Shown here: piece after piece, positions 49,922 to 57,192 of the stretch
How the letters are laid out: every line of letters starts with the position of its first letter
Position numbering within the stretch: the first letter of the stretch is position 1
Assembly: GCF_027922305.1 (NCBI RefSeq)
Contig: NZ_BSFK01000005.1
Span: 434,001 to 498,000 of the forward strand
Direction of reading: 5' to 3'
DNA length: 64,000 bases
Origin: Methylopila jiangsuensis
GTDB taxonomy: Bacteria > Pseudomonadota > Alphaproteobacteria > Rhizobiales > Methylopilaceae
Translations under genes and position numbers: made by a program
The notes under the pieces: model-generated
The model's input: only the letters and a program-made list of their open reading frames with translations
Told to the model about the DNA's origin: nothing
The model's database searches: none

Positions 49922-52898
49922 GGACGCGGACTCCTTCGGGATCGACGAAGACGGGGGCGCAGACTTCCACTTCGACGTCCTCGCCGCGCACCGGATCATA
50001 GGCGCGGACGATCTCGCCGTGGCGCTCGTGGCCGCGGACCAGGAAGCCGAGGCCGACCCAGTGCCCGTTGGAGGGCGAATAGGCGACCGAGGTCATGTAG
50101 CCCTGATCGTTCTCGGCGGTCGCCGCCGCCTCCCGCGGAAGGAAATGGGCGCCGCCGCGCAGCCGCTGCGCATGGTTCACCGGCTTGAAGCCGGTGAGGC
50201 GCGGACGGTTCGGATCGGCGAGGCCCTCGCGGCGGCTCATGACCGCGCCGATGCAGTCCTTCTTCTTGGACATCATGCCGCCGAGGCCCAGATCGGCCGC
50301 GGTGGTCTGGCCGTTGAGTTCGGCCGCCGCGGCGTGGCCCTTCTCGATGCGCATGACGGCGAGCGCCTCCGCGCCGTAGGGGCAGATGCCGAACGGCTCG
50401 CCGGCCTTGATGATGGCGCGGATCAGCGCGTCGCCGTAGCGGGCGGGAACCGCCAGCTCGAACGCCATCTCGCCCGAGAAGGACAGCCGGAAGGCGCGGG
50501 CGGGGGTTCCGCCGCAGACCGTCAGCTCGATCACGCCGAGATAGGGCAGGCCGGCGTCGGTGACGTCGTGGCCCACGTCGGCGAGAGCCGCCAGCACGTC
50601 GCGGGAGCGGGGGCCGGCGATGGCGAACTTGGCCCAGGCGTCGGTGATCGACGACAGATGCACGTCGAGCTCCGGCCACAGATGCTGCCGGCAATACTCC
50701 AGATGCCGCATCACGCTCGCCGCATGGGCGGTGGAGGTGGTGACGTAGTAGCGGTCCTCGGCGAAGCGGGCGACGGTGCCGTCGTCCATGGCGAGGCCGT
50801 CCTCGCGCAGCATCAGGCCGTAGCGGGCCTTGCCGATCGCGAGCTTGGAGAACGTGTTGATATACACACGATCAAGAAATTCGCCGGCGTCCTTGCCCTG
50901 CACGTCGATCTTGCCAAGCGTGGAGGCGTCGTAGACGCCGACCTTGGAGCGCACCGTCTCCACCTCGCGGATGGTGGTCTCCAGCCAGTCCTTTTCGCCC
51001 GGACGCGGGAAGTAGGCCGCGCGCATCCACTGGCCGGTCTCGGTGAAGACCGCGCCCTGCTCCTCGGCCCAGAAGTGCGACGGCGGCAGGCGGGTGGGAC
51101 GGAACTCCTTGTGCCGGTGGGCGCCGCCGAGCGCGCCGATCGCCACCGGCGAGAACGGCGGACGGGTCAGCGTCACGCCCGTGTCAGGAATGGAGCGGCC
51201 GGTGATCTCGGCCATGACGGCGAGGCCGACCACGTTGGCGGTCTTGCCCTGATCGGTCGCCATGCCGAGCGTGGTGTAGCGCTTCAGGTGCTCCACCGAG
51301 CGGAAGCCTTCGCGGGCGGCGAGCTCCACGTCCTTCACGGTGACGTCGTTCTGGAAGTCCACGAAGGCCTTGGCCTTGGTGGCCGCGGGCTTCCACGGGC
51401 CCGCGCCATGGACCCGGCCCCGCTCGTCGTCGCCAGAGGGCGCGTCGAACGCCGCGCCCGCAAAGCCGCAGGCCTCCGCCGCCTCCGCGCCGGCGCGGCC
51501 GCCGGCGACGAGCGCCTCGTTCAGGGCGAGCGCGCCCGCCGCCGCGCCCACCGCCGTCATGCCGGGGGGCGGCGTTCCGGGAACGAAAGCGGCGATGTCG
51601 TCGCGCCAGCCGGGGCGGCCGCCCTGATGGCTGGTGAGGTGGATGGTGGGGTTCCAGCCGCCGGAGACCGCGATCAGGTCGCAGTCCACGCTGAAGGAGC
51701 CGCCTCGGGCGTTGGCGATCTCGCAGCCTTTGACGCCATGGCGGCCATGGACGCGGAGGATCGAGCCGCCGGACACCAGCAGCGCTCCCGTGGCCCGGGC
51801 CGCGTCCGCCAGAGCGGCGGCGTCGCCGCGGGCGTCGATCACCGCGACCACCTGCGACCCCGCGGCCGCCAGGTCGGCGACCGTGCGCGCCGCGTCGTCG
51901 TTGTTGGCGTAGACCACCGCGCGCTTGCCCGGCGCCGCGCCGAAGCGGTTGAGATAGGTCCGCACCGCGCCGGCCATCATCACGCCCGGCGTGTCGTTGC
52001 CGCCGAACGCGAGCGGCCGCTCCAGCGCGCCGGCGGCGAGCACCGCGCGCTTCGCCACGATGCGCCACAGCCGCTGGCGGGGCTGATGGGGGTCGGGAAC
52101 CGCCACATGGTCGGCGACGCGCTCCAGCGCGCCGTAGACGCCGCCGTCATAGGAGCCGAACACGGTGGTCCGCCGCAGCAGCGTGACCTCGGGCAGGCTG
52201 GCGAGTTCGGCTTCCGCCTGCGCGGCCCAGGCCGCGGAGGCCACGCCGCCCACCTCGCGCCGTTCGGCGATCAGCCGGCCGCCGAAGGCGAAGTCCTCCT
52301 CCGCCAGCACGACGCGGGCGCCGGCGCGTCCGGCGGCGAGGGCCGCGGCGAGGCCGGCGGGACCGGAGCCGATCACCAGCACGTCGCAGTGCAGCGTGGC
52401 CTTCTCATAGGCATCCGGATCGGCGGCCTCCGCCACCCGGCCGAGGCCCGCGGCGCGGCGGATCAGCGGCTCGTAGAGCTTCTCCCACAGCGCCGCCGGC
52501 CACATGAAGGTCTTGTAGTAGAAGCCCGCCACGAACACCGGCGACGCGAGCTGGTTGACCGACAGCAGGTCGAAGGCGAGCGAGGGCCAGCGGTTCTGGC
52601 TGCTGGCCTCGAGCCCCTGATAGAGCTCGGCGACGGTGGCCTTGACGTTCGGCTCGCGCCGGGCGCCGGTCCGAAGCTCCACCAGCGCGTTCGGCTCCTC
52701 GGAGCCCGCGGACAGCAGGCCGCGGGGGCGGTGGTACTTGAACGACCGGCCGACCAGTTTCACGCCGTTCGCCACCAGCGCCGAGGCGAGCGTGTCGCCC
52801 GCATGGCCGGAGTAGGAGCGTCCGTCGAAGCTGAAGGTCAGCGGCCGGGAGCGGTCGATGAGGCCGCCCGTGGGCAGGCGATGGGACTGGGACATCAC
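49914..52898 (-). CDS. soxA: Sarcosine oxidase alpha subunit
   Basis: The 994-residue protein has an N-terminal ferredoxin-like/2Fe2S-type region (residues 1-90, RLPTGGLIDRSRPLTFSFDG), an NAD/FAD-binding pyridine nucleotide oxidoreductase fold (VLVIGSGPAGLAAALAAGRAGARVVLAEED near 170), and a C-terminal aminomethyltransferase (GcvT) domain that binds tetrahydrofolate. It transfers the oxidised methyl group to THF as methylene-THF. Its start overlaps the soxD stop by four bases; soxG overlaps its end. Confidence 0.96.
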   Translation of the reverse strand: MMSQSHRLPTGGLIDRSRPLTFSFDGRSYSGHAGDTLASALVANGVKLVGRSFKYHRPRGLLSAGSEEPNALVELRTGARREPNVKATVAELYQGLEASSQNRWPSLAFDLLSVNQLASPVFVAGFYYKTFMWPAALWEKLYEPLIRRAAGLGRVAEAADPDAYEKATLHCDVLVIGSGPAGLAAALAAGRAGARVVLAEEDFAFGGRLIAERREVGGVASAAWAAQAEAELASLPEVTLLRRTTVFGSYDGGVYGALERVADHVAVPDPHQPRQRLWRIVAKRAVLAAGALERPLAFGGNDTPGVMMAGAVRTYLNRFGAAPGKRAVVYANNDDAARTVADLAAAGSQVVAVIDARGDAAALADAARATGALLVSGGSILRVHGRHGVKGCEIANARGGSFSVDCDLIAVSGGWNPTIHLTSHQGGRPGWRDDIAAFVPGTPPPGMTAVGAAAGALALNEALVAGGRAGAEAAEACGFAGAAFDAPSGDDERGRVHGAGPWKPAATKAKAFVDFQNDVTVKDVELAAREGFRSVEHLKRYTTLGMATDQGKTANVVGLAVMAEITGRSIPDTGVTLTRPPFSPVAIGALGGAHRHKEFRPTRLPPSHFWAEEQGAVFTETGQWMRAAYFPRPGEKDWLETTIREVETVRSKVGVYDASTLGKIDVQGKDAGEFLDRVYINTFSKLAIGKARYGLMLREDGLAMDDGTVARFAEDRYYVTTSTAHAASVMRHLEYCRQHLWPELDVHLSSITDAWAKFAIAGPRSRDVLAALADVGHDVTDAGLPYLGVIELTVCGGTPARAFRLSFSGEMAFELAVPARYGDALIRAIIKAGEPFGICPYGAEALAVMRIEKGHAAAAELNGQTTAADLGLGGMMSKKKDCIGAVMSRREGLADPNRPRLTGFKPVNHAQRLRGGAHFLPREAAATAENDQGYMTSVAYSPSNGHWVGLGFLVRGHERHGEIVRAYDPVRGEDVEVEVCAPVFVDPEGVRVRG

Positions 52899-53179
52899 TC
52901 GGCTCCGGCGGAGGCGATGGCGGCGTCGCGGGCGTATTCGACCGCGGAGATCTCATGGGTGCGGGTGTCGCGGGTCACCACCAGCCAGGACTGGCAGCCG
53001 CTGGCGTGCTGCCACAGCTCCCGATGAGGGCCGGCGGGGTTGTCGCGCAGGTAGACATAGGCGTGGAACGCCGCGTCGGCGTTTTCCGCCGCCGGGTCCG
53101 GGCGCTTCAGGGTCGCGTCGCCGAGATAGGAGAATTCGTCGACGCCGCGGGGGCCGCAATAGGGGCAGGCGATGCGCAT
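52895..53179 (-). CDS. soxD: Sarcosine oxidase delta subunit
   Basis: The 94-residue protein MRIACPYCGPRGVDEFSYLGDA carries the zinc-binding Cys residues (CPYC) and the conserved GPHRELWQHASGCQSWLVVTRDTRTHEI tail. SoxD is a zinc-binding structural subunit of the sarcosine oxidase heterotetramer. The ATG is 13 bases after the soxB stop; an upstream in-frame extension overlapping soxB is rejected. Confidence 0.95.
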   Translation of the reverse strand: MRIACPYCGPRGVDEFSYLGDATLKRPDPAAENADAAFHAYVYLRDNPAGPHRELWQHASGCQSWLVVTRDTRTHEISAVEYARDAAIASAGAE

Positions 53180-53192
53180 GGGGTGTCCGCCT

Positions 53193-54452
53193 TCAGTGCA
53201 GGTTGGGCTGGGCGCCGACGCCCTTTTCGTCGATGAGACGGCCGGTCGCGAACCGGTCCAGCCGGTAAGCCGCGGCAACCGGATGCGGTTCGCCGGTCGC
53301 GATCAGATGGGCGAAGCACCAGCCCGAGGCGGGGGTCGCCTTGAAGCCGCCGTAGCACCAGCCGGCGTTGAGGAAGAGGCCGTCCACCGGGGTGCGGTCG
53401 ATGATGGGCGATCCGTCCATGGACATGTCCATGATGCCGCCCCAGTGCCGCAGCAGCTTGACGCGGCCGATCGTCGGCATCAGCGCCATGCCGCCCTCGC
53501 ACACGTCCTCGATGGTCGGCAGGTTGCCGCGCTGGGCGTAGGAGTTGTAGCCGTCGATGTCGCCGCCGAACACCAGACCGCCCTTGTCGGACTGGGAGAT
53601 GTAGAAGTGGCCGGCGCCGAAGGTGCAGACCGTGTCGATGAACGGCTTCACGCCTTCCGACACGAAGGCCTGCAGCACATGGCTCTCGATCGGCAGGCGC
53701 AGCCCCGCCATGGCGGCGACGCGTGACGAGTTGCCCGCCACCGCGACGCCGACCTTCTTCGCGCCGATGAAGCCGCGGCTGGTCTCGACGCCCGAGACCC
53801 GGCCGTTCTCGACGCGGAAGCCCTTGACCTCGCAGTTCTGGATGATGTCGACGCCGCGCCCGTCCGCGGCGCGGGCGTAGCCCCAGGCCACCGCGTCGTG
53901 CCGGGCGGTGCCGGCGCGCGCCTGACGCAGGCCGCCTTTCACGGGGAAACGGGCGTTGTCGAAGTCCAGCATCGGCAGGATCGGCTTGAGCTGCTCCACG
54001 TCCAGCAGCTCGGAGTCCACGCCGTGCAGCCGCATGGCGTTGCCGCGCCGGGCGTAGGCGTCGCGCTGGCCGTCGGAGTGGAACAGGTTGATGATGCCGC
54101 GCTGGCTCATCATGGCGTTGTAGTTCAGGTCCTGCTCCAGCCCTTCCCACAGCTTCATGGCGTGCTCGTAGAACGGCACGTTGCCGGGCAGCAGGTAGTT
54201 GGAGCGGACGATGGTGGTGTTGCGGCCCACGTTGCCGCCGCCGATCCAGCCCTTCTCGATCACCGCCACGTTGGTGACGCCGTGCACCCGGGCGAGATAA
54301 TGGGCGGTGGCGAGGCCGTGGCCGCCGCCGCCCACGATCACCACGTCGTAGGACGGCTTCGGCTCCGGCTCGCGCCAGGCGGGCTTCCAGCCGGTGTGCC
54401 CACGCAAGGACTCGCGCAGGACGGAGAAGAGAGAGTAGCGCTGGCTCGACAT
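53193..54452 (-). CDS. soxB: Sarcosine oxidase beta subunit
   Basis: The 419-residue flavoprotein has the dinucleotide fold VVIVGGGGHGLATAHYLARVHG and the GGNVGRNTTIVRSNYLLPGN region near the covalent-FMN/FAD site. A C-terminal FAD contact is visible in NAGWCYGGFKATPASGWCFAHLIATG. It oxidises sarcosine. It starts the soxBDAG operon; the divergent LysR gene is 91 bases away and a palindromic site lies between. Confidence 0.96.
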   Translation of the reverse strand: MSSQRYSLFSVLRESLRGHTGWKPAWREPEPKPSYDVVIVGGGGHGLATAHYLARVHGVTNVAVIEKGWIGGGNVGRNTTIVRSNYLLPGNVPFYEHAMKLWEGLEQDLNYNAMMSQRGIINLFHSDGQRDAYARRGNAMRLHGVDSELLDVEQLKPILPMLDFDNARFPVKGGLRQARAGTARHDAVAWGYARAADGRGVDIIQNCEVKGFRVENGRVSGVETSRGFIGAKKVGVAVAGNSSRVAAMAGLRLPIESHVLQAFVSEGVKPFIDTVCTFGAGHFYISQSDKGGLVFGGDIDGYNSYAQRGNLPTIEDVCEGGMALMPTIGRVKLLRHWGGIMDMSMDGSPIIDRTPVDGLFLNAGWCYGGFKATPASGWCFAHLIATGEPHPVAAAYRLDRFATGRLIDEKGVGAQPNLH

Positions 54453-54518
54453 GGGCTTTCAGAATCCGCGTCCGGGAACCGACGTGAGGATTATGCGAGC
54501 CGCAGCCGTCGCATGAGA

Positions 54519-54535
54519 TATAAATCGTGCTTATA
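54519..54535. promoter_or_regulatory. LysR-type operator between soxB and the LysR gene
   Basis: TATAA-N7-TTATA is a dyad of the T-N11-A form used by LysR regulators. It lies eight bases before the regulator start and 67 bases before soxB, so it could mediate autorepression and sox activation. Predicted by eye; the AT-rich sequence could also be a plain promoter. Confidence 0.45.
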
Positions 54536-54543
54536 GTAGCGCC

Positions 54544-55500
54544 ATGCAGCCCCGCGCCGACGACTTGCCCTTCGATCTCCGCCAGCTCTCGATCTTTCTC
54601 GCCGTCTGCGACGCGGGCGCCATGGCGGCGGCGGCGCGCCGGCTCGGCCTTACCCAGCCGGCGGTGTCGCTGGCGGTGGCGGAGCTTGAACATCGGGTGG
54701 GCGCCGGGCTGTTCGACCGCTCGATCCGGCCGATCGGGCTGACGCCCGCGGGCGTGCTGCTGCGGCAGCGGGCGAGCGCGCTGGTGTCCGAAGCCCGTCA
54801 GATCGCGCCCATGCTGCGGGAGGCGGGGCGGGGACGGTTTCCGCTGGTCCGGCTCGGGCTGGTGGATTCGCTGTCGCGCACGCTGGGCCCCGCGCTCGCC
54901 GACGCGCTGTCGGCGCGGGCGGACGAGGCCGCGATCCTCTCAGGCCTCACCGCCTCCCACGCCAGCGCGCTGCTGTCGCGCAACCTCGACGTGATGATCG
55001 GCGTCGACGATCTGGGCGAGGTCGGCGGGCTGGAGCGCTGGCCGGTGGTGAGCGAGGCCTATGTGCTGATGACGCCGCCGGACGCCGGCCCCATCCCGGA
55101 CGTCGCGGCTCTGAAGGCGCTGGCGTCGCGGCTGGAGTTCGTGCGTTTCAGCGCCCGCTCGTCCACCGGGGTCGAGATCGAGCGCCACCTGCGCCGGATC
55201 GGGGTGGAGCCGCGGCGGCGGCTGTCCTTCGACACGCCGCAGGGGCTGGTGGCCTCGGTCGCGGAAGGCGGACGCTTCGCCATCGTCACGCCGCTGTGCG
55301 TGATCGAGGCGGGCGCGGCCGCGGACAGCTTCGTGGTGACGGCGTTGCCGGGCCCCGAATTCTCGCGCCGGCTGACGCTGGTCGCCTACGATCACGAGCT
55401 GGGCCGGCTGCCCGGCGAACTGGCCAAGCTCAGCCGCGAACGGCTCGCGGCGCGCCTCGACGACGCGCCGGATCTCGCCCGCTTCGTGCAGGTGGCGTGA
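54544..55500 (+). CDS. LysR-family transcriptional regulator
   Basis: The 318-residue protein has an N-terminal winged helix-turn-helix (LRQLSIFLAVCDAGAMAAAARRLGLTQPAVSLAVAELEHRVGAGLFDR) and a C-terminal periplasmic-binding-like effector domain. It is divergent from soxB, so it probably controls the sarcosine oxidase operon with sarcosine or glycine betaine as a possible ligand; this is inferred from position. There is no good Shine-Dalgarno before the ATG at 54544, so the transcript may be leaderless or the start a little downstream. Confidence 0.9.
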   Translation: MQPRADDLPFDLRQLSIFLAVCDAGAMAAAARRLGLTQPAVSLAVAELEHRVGAGLFDRSIRPIGLTPAGVLLRQRASALVSEARQIAPMLREAGRGRFPLVRLGLVDSLSRTLGPALADALSARADEAAILSGLTASHASALLSRNLDVMIGVDDLGEVGGLERWPVVSEAYVLMTPPDAGPIPDVAALKALASRLEFVRFSARSSTGVEIERHLRRIGVEPRRRLSFDTPQGLVASVAEGGRFAIVTPLCVIEAGAAADSFVVTALPGPEFSRRLTLVAYDHELGRLPGELAKLSRERLAARLDDAPDLARFVQVA

Positions 55501-55507
55501 ACCGCCG

Positions 55508-56104
55508 TCAGGCGTAAGCGGCTTCCACCAGCGACCGCACCCGGCGGAAGGCGGCTTCCGCGCCGGCCACGGCGCGGGCGTCCTCCTCCGGCGTCAGTTC
55601 GGCGGCGTCCACCGCCTGGGTGAAGCGCTTCCAGTGCAGGCCGCGACCTTCCGGAGCGCCCGCGAGGTGACGGGCGCCGAACTCTTCGCTCAGGCCGAGC
55701 TTGGCGGCTTCCTTCAGCAGGAAGGCGGCGCCGAGGCTGGAGCCTTCCGCCACATAGAGCCAGCCGAGCGCCGACGGCAGGTCGGACGGCGTCTCCTGGG
55801 CGGCCAACAGCTCGAGCGGGGCGGCCTCCACGTCCTTCAGGTCCTGCTCCACCTCGGCGAGGCGGGGCCGGTCGGCGAGATCGGGGATCAGCGCCTGCAG
55901 CGCCGGATCGGCGTAGAGCGGGTTGATGTCGGCGTGGAACGCGCGCTGCACGGCGACGAACCGGGCGTAGGCCTCGCGGCTCGCGAACGGCTTCGCCGCC
56001 ATGATGCGGCCGTCCAGCGCCTCGTGGGCCTCATGGGTGGCGCGGCGGAGAGCCTGCACGCGGGTCTCGGCGGGGCGTTCAAGCAGGGCGGCGTCATCGG
56101 CCAT
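55508..56104 (-). CDS. Biliverdin-producing heme oxygenase
   Basis: The 198-residue helical protein has the heme-ligand helix LRRATHEAHEALDGRI with candidate proximal His24/His27, and the distal helix GWLYVAEGSSLGAAFLLKEA, characteristic of bacterial HemO/BphO. It opens heme to biliverdin, releasing iron and CO. It is the last gene of the heme locus, 96 bases after the hasA-RTX stop on the same strand, so it likely frees iron from imported heme. A bacteriophytochrome is not seen nearby, which argues against a light-sensing role. Confidence 0.92.
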   Translation of the reverse strand: MADDAALLERPAETRVQALRRATHEAHEALDGRIMAAKPFASREAYARFVAVQRAFHADINPLYADPALQALIPDLADRPRLAEVEQDLKDVEAAPLELLAAQETPSDLPSALGWLYVAEGSSLGAAFLLKEAAKLGLSEEFGARHLAGAPEGRGLHWKRFTQAVDAAELTPEEDARAVAGAEAAFRRVRSLVEAAYA

Positions 56105-56200
56105 GGATCATCTCATCGGTTCGGACACGGAGGCGCCGCCGGCGCGGGAGGCGTCGGCGGCGGAGGCGGAGGCGGTCATCGGGCGCGCCGCTTTTCCCAA

Positions 56201-57136
56201 TCAGGCGAACAGGAAATCGTTCGCATGCAGCGAGGCTTCGGTCACGCCGAGAAGCGTGATCGAAGTGTTCGCGTTGATGGTGATGACGGCGTTGCCGCCG
56301 ACGTCGTGGGTGGCCGCGAGCACGTCGGCGAAGCTGTCAAGGCCGGTGCTGGAAAGAAGGCTGATGACGTCGCCCTTGGCGGGACCAGCGACGAAGTCGG
56401 TGATCGTGTCGTGACCCGAGGTGTTGGCGAAGGTGAAAATGTCATACCCCACGTTGCCGGTCATGCGATCATTTCCGGCGCCGCCATAGAAGCGGTCATG
56501 GCCCTTGCCGCCGACCAGCGTGTCGTTCCCGGCGTCGCCATAGAGACGGTCGTTGCCCGATCCGCCGTTTATGACATCGTTTCCACCGCCCCCGAGCAGC
56601 GTGTCGTTGCCCGCCGCGCCGTTGATCTTGTCCGCAAACGCGCCGCCCGTGAACTTATCGTTTCCGTAAGAACCGTTCACGGTGACCGGGCCGGCCGCGA
56701 TCAGGGACTTCAGGCCGGCGACGTCGCTGTTCATCAGATCATTGATCAGGTCGAACACTTCGTTGCCGGCGCCCGAGCCTGCAAGACCGAGGCCGGAAAT
56801 GCGCACGTCGGACGTCGTGGTGAAGTTGTCGGACGCGGCGTCGTAGGACAGGCCCGTGCCGAATTCCACCGCGTCCAGCGTGCCGTCCAGCGTGTGGCTG
56901 GTCATGTTGTAGCTGAAGTCGCCCTTGGAGCCGGATTCGACGATGAAGGCCTGCCCGTCGGAGATCGGCAGCGAGGTGTCGCTGCTGGAGGAGATGGCGT
57001 ATTCGTCGCCGGCCAGATCAAACGGGTTGTCGCTGAAGAAACCGCGACCGCTGCGCACGAAGTTGGCGTCGAAGTCGGCGAGATAGGCCGAGAAATCAAC
57101 GCCGGCGGCGTTGTTGAGCTTGATGGTGATGGCCAT
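56201..57136 (-). CDS. hasA: HasA-like hemophore fused to RTX calcium-binding repeats
   Basis: The 311 residues have two parts. Residues 1-150 resemble HasA hemophores: DEYAISSSS, then FSYNMTSHTLDGTLDAVEFG with Tyr76 and His81 matching the Tyr75/His83 pair of Serratia HasA, and FDLINDLMNSDVAGLKSLI. No His is seen in the loop where Serratia has the second ligand His32 (around FVRSGRGFFSDNP). Residues 155-235 contain about nine glycine- and aspartate-rich nonapeptides (GGxGxDxxx). A beta-rich tail ends ANDFLFA, typical of type I secretion substrates. There is no N-terminal signal peptide. The receptor gene is 56 bases upstream. Confidence 0.8.
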   Translation of the reverse strand: MAITIKLNNAAGVDFSAYLADFDANFVRSGRGFFSDNPFDLAGDEYAISSSSDTSLPISDGQAFIVESGSKGDFSYNMTSHTLDGTLDAVEFGTGLSYDAASDNFTTTSDVRISGLGLAGSGAGNEVFDLINDLMNSDVAGLKSLIAAGPVTVNGSYGNDKFTGGAFADKINGAAGNDTLLGGGGNDVINGGSGNDRLYGDAGNDTLVGGKGHDRFYGGAGNDRMTGNVGYDIFTFANTSGHDTITDFVAGPAKGDVISLLSSTGLDSFADVLAATHDVGGNAVITINANTSITLLGVTEASLHANDFLFA

Positions 57137-57192
57137 CGGGCAGTCTCCTTGAGGGCCTCGTCAACGCGAGGTTTCGGTGAAGGCGCGGCGGT

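Noticed and set aside
49551-53027. Plus-strand open frame of 1158 codons opposite soxG, soxA and soxD.
   Set aside because: The minus strand encodes the full, canonical sarcosine oxidase subunits; the plus frame has no recognisable domain.
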